64,000 nt of DNA, from positions 62,001 to 126,000 of the forward strand of contig NZ_JONR01000001.1 of assembly GCF_000711955.1 (NCBI RefSeq), read 5' to 3'. This document shows positions 9,466-17,728 of this stretch, in pieces. Source of the stretch: Nevskia soli DSM 19509. GTDB taxonomy: Bacteria; Pseudomonadota; Gammaproteobacteria; Nevskiales; Nevskiaceae. The stretch's first letter is position 1. Every line of letters begins with the position of its first letter. The notes under the pieces were generated by a model that saw only the letters and a list, made by a program, of their open reading frames with translations, was not told the DNA's origin and searched no databases. The position numbers and the translations under genes were made by a program.

Positions 9466-9839
9466 GCCGTTCCATTTTGATTTCAGGCGGATTCATCGCC
9501 GCTTCCATGCTGTTGCTCGCCGCCTGCGGCAGTGGCCAGGAGGGCAAGGCCGCCACGCCCGCCGCGGCACCCGCACCGCCGCCGGTCGCCGCCAGCCCGG
9601 CGATCCAGAAGATCTACGACAGCACCTGCAGCAACTGCCACGGCAAGCCGGCCTCCGGCGCGCCGCAGCTCGGCGACGCCAAGGCCTGGGCGCCGCGCGT
9701 GGCGCAGGGGCGAGAGGTGGTGCTCGGTCACATCATCAACGGCTACCAGGGCATGCCGCCAATGGGCCTGTGCATGCAGTGCGCGGAAGACGACTTCATC
9801 GCCGTCACCGAATACATGGCCGGCGCCAAGCTGCAATAA
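9462..9839 (+). CDS. c-type cytochrome lipoprotein (cytochrome c5-like)
   Basis: The product is 125 residues. It has a lipoprotein signal (lipobox LLAAC, lipidated Cys22) and an Ala/Pro-rich linker, then one haem-binding motif CSNCH (residues 56-60). GMPPMGLCMQC follows, with Met98 as the probable distal haem ligand and two further cysteines (104 and 107), as in cytochrome c5. A membrane-anchored periplasmic electron carrier is therefore expected. It overlaps the TetR stop by 4 bp and lies 10 bp before an exported FAD oxidoreductase, so it probably accepts electrons from that enzyme. That partnership is inference from gene order. Confidence 0.92.
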   Translation: MSRSILISGGFIAASMLLLAACGSGQEGKAATPAAAPAPPPVAASPAIQKIYDSTCSNCHGKPASGAPQLGDAKAWAPRVAQGREVVLGHIINGYQGMPPMGLCMQCAEDDFIAVTEYMAGAKLQ

Positions 9840-9849
9840 GGATCGCACC

Positions 9850-11229
9850 ATGGCTTTGACACGCAGAGAAGTGATGAAGCAGGCCGGTGCGCTCGGCCTG
9901 CTCGGCGCGGGCGGCTTGAGCGGGCTGGCCCGCGCCGCGTCCGAGCGCATCATTCCCTGGCGCAACTGGTCCGGCGGGCAGGCCTGCATTCCGGCGGTGC
10001 GCGTGGCGCCCGCGGACGAGGCGGCGCTGGCCGAAGTGGTGCGCGGAACCAGGGACACGATCCGCGCAGTCGGCTCTGGCCATTCGTTCAGCGCCCTGGT
10101 ACCCACCGATGGCACTCTGCTGTCGCTCAGCAATATGAGCGGCATGATCAGCGCCGATGCGCAGACCCTGCAGTCCGAGTTCTGGGGCGGCACCCGCGTC
10201 GCCGACATGGGCGAGCCGCTGCTCAAGGCCGGCCTGGCCATGCTCAACATGGCCGACATCGATTACCAGACCATCGCCGGTGCGATCAGCACCTCCACCC
10301 ACGGCACCGGGCCGAAGTTCGGCTCCTATTCCAGTACCGTGGTCGGGTTGCGCCTGGTCACGGCTACCGGCGATATCATCGACTGCGATGCCAAAAACCA
10401 TCCGGAGATTTTCAACGTCGCCCGTACCTCGCTCGGCGCCCTCGGCATCATCACCCGCGTGCGCTTGCAGAACCGCAAGGCGTTTCGGCTGCACGAGAAA
10501 ATCTGGGTGCAGAACACCGAAGAACTGCTGGAAGACATGCCGCGGCTGATCAAGGAGAACGATCACTTCGAAATCAATCCGATCCTGCACTCCGACGTGG
10601 CGCTGGCCACCGCTACCAACGAGACCACCGATCCTCACACCAAGCCGCAGCAGGGCGGCGGCGACGGTGACGGCGTTTCCGCGCTGATGGCGATCAACAC
10701 CTATGCCCGCAATCATCCCCAAGTGCAGGCGGCGCTGTTGAACACCTTCGTCAAGCGCATGATCGGCTCGGATGTGGTGGACGATTCCTTCCGCGTCTTC
10801 TCCCACGTGCGCGACCAGCGCTTCAACGAGATGGAATACGAGCTTCCCGCCGAAGCGGGACCGGCCTGCGTGCGCGAAATCCTCAAGACCGTGCGCGAGC
10901 AGAACCTCAACAGCTTCTTCCCGCTCGAATACCGCTACGTCAAGGGCGACGACATCCCGTTGAGCATGTTCAACGGCCGCGATACCGTCGCCATCTCGGT
11001 GCACCAGGACTACCGCCTCGACTTCCACAACTTCTTCGCACAGATCGAGCCGATCTTCTGGAAGTACGAGGGCCGGCCGCACTGGGGCAAGCTGCATACC
11101 CTGAATCACAACCAGTTCTCGAAACTCTACCCGCACTGGAAGGATTTCCTCGACGTGCGGGCCGCGCTCGACCCGACCGGAAAATTCCTCAACGGGCACC
11201 TGCGCTCCGTCTTCGGCGTCACCTGCTAA
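9850..11229 (+). CDS. Tat-exported FAD-binding oxidoreductase, D-arabinono-1,4-lactone oxidase-like
   Basis: The 459-residue protein belongs to the VAO/FAD_binding_4 family with an ALO (arabinono-lactone oxidase) C-terminal domain, whose typical HWGKLHTLN near the end is present. The motif GSGHSF carries His78 at the place where family members bind FAD covalently. The N-terminus TRREVMKQAGALGLLGAGG is a twin-arginine signal, so the folded flavoprotein is likely periplasmic. It sits between a cytochrome c lipoprotein and a Tat-exported PLP-type protein in one operon. A dehydrogenase passing electrons to the cytochrome fits better than an oxidase using oxygen. The substrate is unknown, with a sugar-acid lactone, polyol or amino compound possible. 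Confidence 0.9.
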   Translation: MALTRREVMKQAGALGLLGAGGLSGLARAASERIIPWRNWSGGQACIPAVRVAPADEAALAEVVRGTRDTIRAVGSGHSFSALVPTDGTLLSLSNMSGMISADAQTLQSEFWGGTRVADMGEPLLKAGLAMLNMADIDYQTIAGAISTSTHGTGPKFGSYSSTVVGLRLVTATGDIIDCDAKNHPEIFNVARTSLGALGIITRVRLQNRKAFRLHEKIWVQNTEELLEDMPRLIKENDHFEINPILHSDVALATATNETTDPHTKPQQGGGDGDGVSALMAINTYARNHPQVQAALLNTFVKRMIGSDVVDDSFRVFSHVRDQRFNEMEYELPAEAGPACVREILKTVREQNLNSFFPLEYRYVKGDDIPLSMFNGRDTVAISVHQDYRLDFHNFFAQIEPIFWKYEGRPHWGKLHTLNHNQFSKLYPHWKDFLDVRAALDPTGKFLNGHLRSVFGVTC

Positions 11230-11244
11230 CAAGGGCCTCGATCA

Positions 11245-12522
11245 ATGAACCGCCGCAACTTCATGCTGGGCGCCGCCGGTGTCGGCGCCGTGGTCGTCGG
11301 TGGCGGCCTGCTGGCGCGCCCTTCCGCCAATGGCAAGCCGTATGACGAATACTTCCGCGTCCTCAACGAGGAGCTGAAGAAGAACGGCCCTATGAGGCCC
11401 TGCCTGGTCATCGACCTGGATCGGCTCGACCACAACATCGACCAGGTGGTGCAGTCGGTCAAGCTGCCCAAGCACTACCGCATCGTCGAGAAGTCGCTGC
11501 CCTCGCAGGGGCTGATCGACTACGTGTCCAAGCGCGCCGGCACGCGGCGGCTGATGTCCTTCCACCAGCCCTTCATCAATGACGACGTGGTGGCCTTCCC
11601 GGACGCCGACATCCTCATCGGCAAGCCCCTGCCCGTGCGCTCGGCGGAGGTGTTCTACAAGAATCTGAAGGGCAGCTTCGATCCTTCGCGCCAGCTGCAA
11701 TGGCTGAACGATACGCCGGAACACGTGCAGCAGTACCTCGAATTGGCCAAGGGCCTGGGGGCGAAGCTGCGCATCAATATCGAGCTTGATGTCGGTTTGC
11801 ATCGCGGTGGCGTCGCCGGCAACGAAGTGCTCGGCCAGATGCTGTCGCTGATTGCAGCCAATCCGGCCAACCTGGAGTTCGCCGGCTTCATGGGCTACGA
11901 CCCGCATGCCGGCATGGCCGTGCCCCGCATCCTCGGCAGCCACGAGGAACTGTTCCGCAAGGGTATGGCGATTTATCAGGAGCGCGCCGACTTCACCCGC
12001 AACCAGTACGCCAGGCTGTGGCGCGAGGACCTGACGCTGAACGCCGCCGGCAGCCCAACCTACAAGATGCACGAGGCCGAGACGCTCAGCAACGACATCT
12101 CCGTCGGCACCGCCCTGCTCAAGCCGACCCATTACGATCTCGACACACTCACCGCGCATGTGCCCGCGGCATACATCGCCACCCCGGTGCTGAAATCGGT
12201 GGGGCCGGTGGAGCTGCCGGCCCTGGACGGCAAGTCGCGCATCTTCTCCTGGTGGGACCCGAATCAATTGCAGACCTATTTCATCTACGGCGGCTATTGG
12301 ATGGCGGAGTACGAGTCGCCCAAGGGTCTGCAGTTCAATTCCACCTTCGGCCACAGCACCAACCAGGAAATCGTCAACGCCTCCCCCGGTGTGGGCTTGA
12401 AGGTCGATGACCAGGTGTTCTTCCGGCCGACGCAGAGCGAATTCGTGCTGCTGCAGTTCGGCGACCTCGTCGCCGTGCGTGGCGGCAAGATCGTCGATTA
12501 CTGGGCGCCGATGCAGGGTTGA
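11245..12522 (+). CDS. Tat-exported alanine racemase-fold (DSD1/D-threonine aldolase-like) PLP protein
   Basis: The 425-residue protein has an N-terminal twin-arginine signal (NRRNFMLGAAG and a hydrophobic core to about residue 23). An alanine-racemase-type TIM barrel follows. RPCLVIDLDRLDHNI opens the barrel, and Lys83 in YRIVEKSLPSQGL is the expected PLP Schiff-base lysine. The C-terminal beta domain around residues 390-425 resembles that of DSD1/D-threonine aldolase relatives. Known D-threonine aldolases and D-serine dehydratases are cytoplasmic, so export is odd. The gene lies 15 bp after the FAD oxidoreductase. A joint periplasmic pathway acting on a D-amino acid or hydroxy-amino acid is inference. 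Confidence 0.85.
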   Translation: MNRRNFMLGAAGVGAVVVGGGLLARPSANGKPYDEYFRVLNEELKKNGPMRPCLVIDLDRLDHNIDQVVQSVKLPKHYRIVEKSLPSQGLIDYVSKRAGTRRLMSFHQPFINDDVVAFPDADILIGKPLPVRSAEVFYKNLKGSFDPSRQLQWLNDTPEHVQQYLELAKGLGAKLRINIELDVGLHRGGVAGNEVLGQMLSLIAANPANLEFAGFMGYDPHAGMAVPRILGSHEELFRKGMAIYQERADFTRNQYARLWREDLTLNAAGSPTYKMHEAETLSNDISVGTALLKPTHYDLDTLTAHVPAAYIATPVLKSVGPVELPALDGKSRIFSWWDPNQLQTYFIYGGYWMAEYESPKGLQFNSTFGHSTNQEIVNASPGVGLKVDDQVFFRPTQSEFVLLQFGDLVAVRGGKIVDYWAPMQG

Positions 12523-12538
12523 GGGCGTCCCCGCCTCT

Positions 12539-14221
12539 TCAGTGGACGGCGAGTCTCGGCGCCGGCTGCGCTTCGATGATGCCGGTGGGCGCATCCGGCG
12601 CGATGTCCCGGTGTACGTTCAAGGCCGGTGCCAGCATGGCGTCGCGTCCCTTGGCGAAACTCTGCTCCTCCACCAGCACCCGGTAGGCTTTGTCCAGCGC
12701 CAGCGCGCGTTGCGCCGAGGGCAGCAGCAGCGTCGACAGATCCCGCGCCAGCGCCTCGAAAGCCGCGGCTTGCGGCGCGGCATCGGCTTCATAGAAGCGC
12801 TTCAGCACTTCCTCGTTGGCGCGGTATTCATCCCCCGCATGGTTGTTTTTTAGATACGTTGCGAATTCCGCCGCGCCGTCGCTGCGCAGTGGATCGGGCA
12901 GGGCATAGGCTGCCGTGCTGCCCCAGCCATGCGCCGCACCGCCACTGGTTTTGCGCGGCAGGGAGAAACTGCCGTCCTCGGTGGCGGACAGGCCGCCGTG
13001 GCAGCCCATGCATTGCACCGTCTCCTCGTAGGTCTGTGGCCGCAGGCGGCCGCGACGGTCCTCGATGAAGCCCTGGTAACTCCAGCCGATCAGGTTTTGC
13101 AGTCCCTGCTCCGGATCGCCGTTGAAGTGCTCCAGCCGGTTCGGATTCAATTCGGCTTCGCGCGCCTCGCGGCCGGCGTCGTGGCGCAGGTCGGAGTAGC
13201 TGAGCCAGCGCAGCTTGCGGGCGTAGCGCAACTCCTTCATGCGCGGCGCGGCGCGCACCTTGCCGTCTGCGTCCACCGCGAGGTAGCGCACGCTGTGCAG
13301 GAACTCGGTGCCTTCCGGATAGAGCCCGGCGGCGAGATGCAGGCTGCCGGCAGCCTGCTCCAGCCGTGCGCGGCCGACGTAAGACATGTTACGGCCGGCG
13401 GTGGGTTGCCAGTCGTAGTGCACGCGCACGGCATTGCCGAGGCGGCCGTCGCCGTCGAGGTCGACGCCCAGCAGCTTCTCGTCGGCGGCATCGATGTCGA
13501 TGTCGGCGCGGCGGATCAGCGCCTCGACGATGGCGAGATTGATGCTGTAGACGGCGGTGCTGGCGGCGCCCTGCTCATCCTCGCGGAATGCCGGCGGCAG
13601 GCGGATCAGCACGTCGTCGAAGGAGCCGTTGGTGGGCATGAAGGCACCCGGCAGCGGGTAATAGCTGAAGCGGCGCCAGCCGCTGGCCTGTCCGTCCGCC
13701 GCCAGGTCATAGCCCTGGGCGTCGTAGCGGAAGCCGGCGTCGGGCAGGTAGCCGCTCCAGTGGCCGTCGCCGTTCACATCCCAGCGCTGCGGCACCCGCG
13801 CCAGTCGCTTTGCCAGGACAGGTGTATTGTCCTGGTCATGGTAGTTGTCGTCGTCGACGTAGCGCGCGATATCGCGGTCGCTGATCTTGCCGATGGCGGC
13901 TGCGTGATCGGCGAACAGGTTGGTCCAGGGGTTGGCCACGTCGCGGCCGCCCTGGAGTTGCGGAAAGGCGTAGGCCAGCTGCAGTTCCGGCTGGCCCTGG
14001 TAGTTCGGTACGGCCGCGTCGGCGTGACAGACGTAGCAGGGGTTCTGCGCCCTGGCGGCGCGGGGATCGAGGGTGCGGGTGAAGCATTGCGGCGGGATGT
14101 AGGCGAGGCGGTTGGCGACGGCCCGCGTATGCAGGTCGATGCCGCTGTCGTCGCGGCCGCAGCCGCCGAGCGCAAAGGCGCCGGCGAGCAGGCCGGCGCG
14201 CAGGAAAAGGCTGATGTGCAT
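12539..14221 (-). CDS. dihaem c-type cytochrome lipoprotein, about 560 residues, unknown role
   Basis: This protein has a lipoprotein signal (lipobox ALGGC, Cys21) and two haem-binding motifs: CYVCH at residues 62-66 and CMGCH near residue 402. Between them are acidic EF-hand-like stretches, DVNGDGHWSG and DLDGDGRLGN, that could bind calcium. The spacing and length do not match common dihaem cytochrome c peroxidases. It is convergent with the exported FAD/PLP operon, with only 16 bp between stops, and downstream of the PhoX gene but separated from it by a terminator. An outer-membrane or periplasmic redox role is likely; the substrate is unknown. Confidence 0.85.
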   Translation of the reverse strand: MHISLFLRAGLLAGAFALGGCGRDDSGIDLHTRAVANRLAYIPPQCFTRTLDPRAARAQNPCYVCHADAAVPNYQGQPELQLAYAFPQLQGGRDVANPWTNLFADHAAAIGKISDRDIARYVDDDNYHDQDNTPVLAKRLARVPQRWDVNGDGHWSGYLPDAGFRYDAQGYDLAADGQASGWRRFSYYPLPGAFMPTNGSFDDVLIRLPPAFREDEQGAASTAVYSINLAIVEALIRRADIDIDAADEKLLGVDLDGDGRLGNAVRVHYDWQPTAGRNMSYVGRARLEQAAGSLHLAAGLYPEGTEFLHSVRYLAVDADGKVRAAPRMKELRYARKLRWLSYSDLRHDAGREAREAELNPNRLEHFNGDPEQGLQNLIGWSYQGFIEDRRGRLRPQTYEETVQCMGCHGGLSATEDGSFSLPRKTSGGAAHGWGSTAAYALPDPLRSDGAAEFATYLKNNHAGDEYRANEEVLKRFYEADAAPQAAAFEALARDLSTLLLPSAQRALALDKAYRVLVEEQSFAKGRDAMLAPALNVHRDIAPDAPTGIIEAQPAPRLAVH

Positions 14222-14240
14222 GTTGTGCCGATAAACAAAG

Positions 14241-14270
14241 AAAAAATCCCGGCGCCCTGCGGCGCCGGGA
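14241..14270 (-). terminator. rho-independent terminator after the PhoX gene
   Basis: On the minus strand a perfect 10-bp stem (TCCCGGCGCC paired with GGCGCCGGGA) with a 4-nt loop is followed by a run of T. It begins 14 bp after the PhoX stop and separates it from the dihaem lipoprotein gene on the same strand. Confidence 0.92.
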
Positions 14271-14283
14271 TGAAGGCCTTGCG

Positions 14284-16134
14284 TTACTGCTGCTTGAACG
14301 CGGGCAGGGGACCGATGTAGCCGAGGTAGGAGTGGCGTTCCGGGCTGGTGCTGGTCACCTTGTCGGTGTCGCTCTCGCCGTACGGGTGCTGCACGATGTT
14401 CATGATATAGCCGAAATCGTTGATCGCCGGGTAGTAGTACATGCCGGTGACTTCCGAACCGTACGGCGTGGTCTGGATGCGTGTCAGCTTCTTGGTCTCG
14501 ATGTTGTACGCCCAGCTCATGTCGTTCTGATGGCCGTCATCGCTGTCCTCGCCGATCAGCAGGGTCTTCTGGCCCGGCATGAAGCTGATGTTGTCCGGGT
14601 TGGCGATGCCGTCCACCGAGCAGGCGCTGCCGGCGAAGGGGCTGTCGCTGGCATAGGCGGCGACGGTGCCGGCGTTGAGCTTGTCCGGATCGGCCAGGGT
14701 GGTCATGACGCCGGCGAGCACGCCGCTGACCTTGTTCGCCACGTAGTCGGAGCCGATGGCCGCGTCGCTGGCCATATCGTAGGCGTAGATCGCGCCGCAA
14801 TGGTTGAAGGTGGCCTTGATGTCGTTGCTGCCGCCGCGGTCGTACGAGGTATTGGCCTTGCCCTTCTTGCGGTTGTCCTCCATGCCGTTCTCCAGGAAGC
14901 TGTAGGAGACGTACATGCGCTTGGCCGCCGGATCGTAGGTGACGCCTTCTTCCTTGCGCAGCTCGATGGTGGAGCCGACGTAGCCGGCGTAGCGGCCGGT
15001 TTCGAGGAAGGCGGCCGCCTGTTCCTTGCCGGGCTTCAGCGCCAGGCACTCCAGGCCCACCGACGTGTTCACCGGCTTGAAGCCGCTGGCGCAGCTGAAG
15101 TCGGCAGCCGGCGTGGCGGTGTCGAAGATGTCGCTGAACTTGGTGCCGGCGTCGATGATCGCCTTGACCTCGGCGTCGGTGGCGTGGCCCAGCTTGTTCC
15201 AGGTGACGTCGCCCTGGATCAGGTCGGTGGTGCCGGCGGCGGTGCTCTGCTTGATCTTCAGCGCGTAGAGGGTGCCGGCCGAAAGATCCTGTGCCTTGTC
15301 CGCGACGTACAGGTAATAGCTGGTATTGGTGTTGTCGTCGGACTCGTAGACGGTCTTGTTGTCCGGCATGACGTAGGACAGCTCGTGGCCGAAGCGGCCC
15401 ATGCTGTAGTGCTTGCTGACCGTGGCGGCGCCGGCCTCGGTCACCGCGACTTCGACCGGATAGCCCCAGAAGTAAAGATTCTGATTGGGCGTGCCGCCGA
15501 CGGTGGTGCCGCCGCCGAAGAAGGTGGCCATGTAGTCGGGACGCGCGGCGCGCGCGTTGGGGGCATCTTCCTCGCTGCCCAGGTGGGTTTGCCACGGCGT
15601 GACGCTGCCGGCGCAGGGGGAGACGATGCCGTTGATGCCGGACAGGTCGAGCGCGCGGGTGCTGACGGCGCTGAGCTGGCCGCTACTCTTGTCCTGCGAC
15701 AGCTCGGTCAGGTACAGCGCGCCGGGGATGTCCTCGAAGTGCGAGACGTTGAACAACTTGGCGCCGACCTTGAGCACGGAGGAGAAGTCGTTGGAGTTGG
15801 CCACGGTGGTGGAGCCGTCCGCGGCCTTGATCGGCTTGAGCTGGTTGTCCACCAGCAGGCCATAGGTATTCAGGTTGGCGTCCGGACCGCGCTGGTCGCC
15901 GGAACGCAGGATGGTCTGATAGCCTGTGGTGGTGATCTTGCCGCCGATCATGGCCGAATCGGAAACGCGTATGGTGCGCTTCTCGCCGTCGGTGCCGGCG
16001 GCGGTGACCTCGGCGAACTGCGCCGTGGCGTCGGTGCTGCCCTGGTTGTCGTCGGAGCTGCAGCCGTACAAGGCGCCCACGCCGGCAAGCGCGGTCGCCA
16101 GCGCCGTGCGGCGCAGTTTCAAAGGTTGTGACAC
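14284..16134 (-). CDS. PhoX-family (DUF839) lipoprotein
   Basis: The roughly 616-residue product matches the PhoX/DUF839 family, which includes calcium- and iron-dependent alkaline phosphatases and related beta-propeller proteins. I chose the GTG at 16134, preceded by CGGGAG, because it starts a compact signal SQPLKLRRTALATALAGVGALYGC with a lipobox. The longer frame from 16245 would place 37 unrelated residues before the signal. The double Arg and hydrophobic core may also act as a Tat signal, as in PhoX proteins. A Pho-box-like direct repeat lies 58-75 bp upstream, which supports a phosphate-starvation role. A terminator follows the gene. Phosphatase activity itself is not shown. Confidence 0.85.
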   Translation of the reverse strand: MSQPLKLRRTALATALAGVGALYGCSSDDNQGSTDATAQFAEVTAAGTDGEKRTIRVSDSAMIGGKITTTGYQTILRSGDQRGPDANLNTYGLLVDNQLKPIKAADGSTTVANSNDFSSVLKVGAKLFNVSHFEDIPGALYLTELSQDKSSGQLSAVSTRALDLSGINGIVSPCAGSVTPWQTHLGSEEDAPNARAARPDYMATFFGGGTTVGGTPNQNLYFWGYPVEVAVTEAGAATVSKHYSMGRFGHELSYVMPDNKTVYESDDNTNTSYYLYVADKAQDLSAGTLYALKIKQSTAAGTTDLIQGDVTWNKLGHATDAEVKAIIDAGTKFSDIFDTATPAADFSCASGFKPVNTSVGLECLALKPGKEQAAAFLETGRYAGYVGSTIELRKEEGVTYDPAAKRMYVSYSFLENGMEDNRKKGKANTSYDRGGSNDIKATFNHCGAIYAYDMASDAAIGSDYVANKVSGVLAGVMTTLADPDKLNAGTVAAYASDSPFAGSACSVDGIANPDNISFMPGQKTLLIGEDSDDGHQNDMSWAYNIETKKLTRIQTTPYGSEVTGMYYYPAINDFGYIMNIVQHPYGESDTDKVTSTSPERHSYLGYIGPLPAFKQQ

Positions 16135-16498
16135 TGGATTTCTCCCGAATCTCGGTGGCTGGATTGACAGTGCGGCCGTGGTCGGCCGTTTCTGTAAGGC
16201 AAATGTAAGGAAACTCTGTGACGGGCTCGTTAAGGCGCCGGACACGGGATTCCGCGGGCAGGGGGCACGGCTGGAAAAGGGGTGTCGGACGCCGCCGGGA
16301 GGGCAAAACGGGTGTTTTTTTATGCGCCGAGGTTTTCCCGGCTTGCCCTGTGGCCGGTTGCAAGAACACCGGGACGGTCCGCGGGCGTCAAGACCCGGCC
16401 GGATCTGCGCCGGGGGTGCACCAGCCGCGCCGTCGCGCGGCCGCGATTACGCAGTGCGATGAGGCTTCTCAGCGAAGCCAGGTCGGTGCAGCTTCGGA
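16135..16498. other. intergenic region upstream of PhoX gene
   Basis: Besides the Pho-box-like repeat, this 364-bp gap holds a T-run at about 16315-16321 and a GGCTTCtcagcGAAGCC hairpin near 16463-16479 close to the end of the hydrolase-ACBP gene. No coding sequence is supported here. Confidence 0.5.
16192..16209 (-). promoter_or_regulatory. candidate Pho box upstream of phoX-like gene
   Basis: Read on the minus strand, CTTACAT-ttgc-CTTACAG is a direct repeat of two 7-mers separated by 4 nt, the same 11-nt pitch as the PhoB box (CTGTCAT-N4-CTGTCAT). It is 58-75 bp upstream of the GTG start of the PhoX-family gene, a normal distance for a PhoB-activated promoter. The two 7-mers match each other in six of seven positions. 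Binding is inferred. Confidence 0.5.
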
Positions 16499-17692
16499 TC
16501 AGCCGAACTTCTGTTCGACCTTGGCCACTTCTTCCAGGTATTTGCGCATGGCGTCCTCGCTCGACAGGCCCTTGGCCATGGCCCAGGCGTCGTACTTGTA
16601 GCGGGCGACGACGTCGAGCATGCCGGGGCGTTTGCCGCGCACGTCGCCGTCGATGGCCTGGCGGTAGAGGGCGTACATCTTCAGCTTGAGTTCGTTGGAG
16701 GGCTTGAACGGGCCATCCGGCGGCGCCGTACGTACTTTCTCCACCGCCTGTTCGAAGCGCTGCTTCAGGCCGCCGCCGGATGCCGCTGCCGGTGTTGCGG
16801 AGGGTGCGGCTGCGACCGACGGCGCCGGGCTGATGGCTTTCGCCGCGGTCGGTGCAGTGAGTCCGGCTTCCCGCACCTCGCGCAGGAACTGGCTGATCTC
16901 CGGCCACAGGCGGTCGGGGCGGGTGCGCAGCTCCATGATGTGCCGCGCTTCCAGCAGGTGTGCGTTGGGCAGTTGCTGGCTCAATAGATGGGCGTCGCGG
17001 AACTCGTGCAGCTTGTCGCGCGTATGGCCGATCACCAGGGCCGGCATGGTCAGCTTGCGCCGCTGCTGCTCGGAGGGAACGATGGGTCCGACCAGCACGC
17101 CGTGCAGGATCGCCGCCACCACCGAGGGTTCCAGCGACAGCGTGTTCATGATGCCGGCCAGCCACTCGTACTTGAGCTGGTGCGGCCGCGGTAGTGCGCG
17201 CACCATGCGGGTGAACGAAGCGTAGCCGGGGCGCATGAAGCGCGCCGCCAGCAGCAGGGGCGACAGCAGGGCGGCGGCCCAGGGTGCGGACCATTCCATC
17301 ACCGGCATTTCCAGGAACAGGCCGGCGACCCGTTGCGGCGCCTTCACCGCGACGTGCAGGGAGACGATGCAGCCCAGCGACACGCCGCCGACCAGGGCCT
17401 GGCCGATGCCGAGGTGATCGAGCAGGGCGATCACCTGGTCGGCGTAGAAATCGGCGCGATGGTCCTTGGGATCGCTGCTCTTGTCGCTGCGGCCGTGGCC
17501 GAGCAGGTCGAGCAGGATCACGCGGTAGCCTTCCGCCGCGAAGCGCGTCGCCAGTTCGCGGTTGATGTGCGAGTCGAGCAGGATGCCGTGCAGCAGCACG
17601 AAGGGCATGCCTTCGCCCACCGTCTCGTACGCAAGCCGATGGTCGCCGTAAACGAAATCGTGCTGCTCGAACAGCGAAGCGGATGCGTTCAT
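16499..17692 (-). CDS. alpha/beta hydrolase fused to an acyl-CoA-binding (ACBP) domain
   Basis: Residues 1 to about 265 form an alpha/beta hydrolase: oxyanion strand FVLLHGI, nucleophile Ser105 in GGVSLG, and candidate catalytic His in EARHIMEL. An Ala/Pro-rich linker (about 275-308) leads to a complete ACBP domain at residues 309-397. This carries the family landmarks FKPSNELKLKMYALYRQA, GDV, RPGMLD, YDAW and the closing EDAMRKYLEEV. Most ACBP ligand positions are kept, although the usual Lys of YKQA is Arg here. Fusion to an esterase suggests an acyl-CoA thioesterase or acyltransferase that captures its CoA ester substrate. It lies 36 bp after a thiolase gene on the same strand, in a beta-oxidation neighbourhood. 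Confidence 0.92.
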   Translation of the reverse strand: MNASASLFEQHDFVYGDHRLAYETVGEGMPFVLLHGILLDSHINRELATRFAAEGYRVILLDLLGHGRSDKSSDPKDHRADFYADQVIALLDHLGIGQALVGGVSLGCIVSLHVAVKAPQRVAGLFLEMPVMEWSAPWAAALLSPLLLAARFMRPGYASFTRMVRALPRPHQLKYEWLAGIMNTLSLEPSVVAAILHGVLVGPIVPSEQQRRKLTMPALVIGHTRDKLHEFRDAHLLSQQLPNAHLLEARHIMELRTRPDRLWPEISQFLREVREAGLTAPTAAKAISPAPSVAAAPSATPAAASGGGLKQRFEQAVEKVRTAPPDGPFKPSNELKLKMYALYRQAIDGDVRGKRPGMLDVVARYKYDAWAMAKGLSSEDAMRKYLEEVAKVEQKFG

Positions 17693-17728
17693 GCCGGCGA
17701 CCCTTCCCCCAATGGTTTTCTGCGGGGA

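Noticed and set aside
16315..16330. T-run near 16,315 considered as a terminator
   Set aside because: No stable stem lies directly before the T-run.
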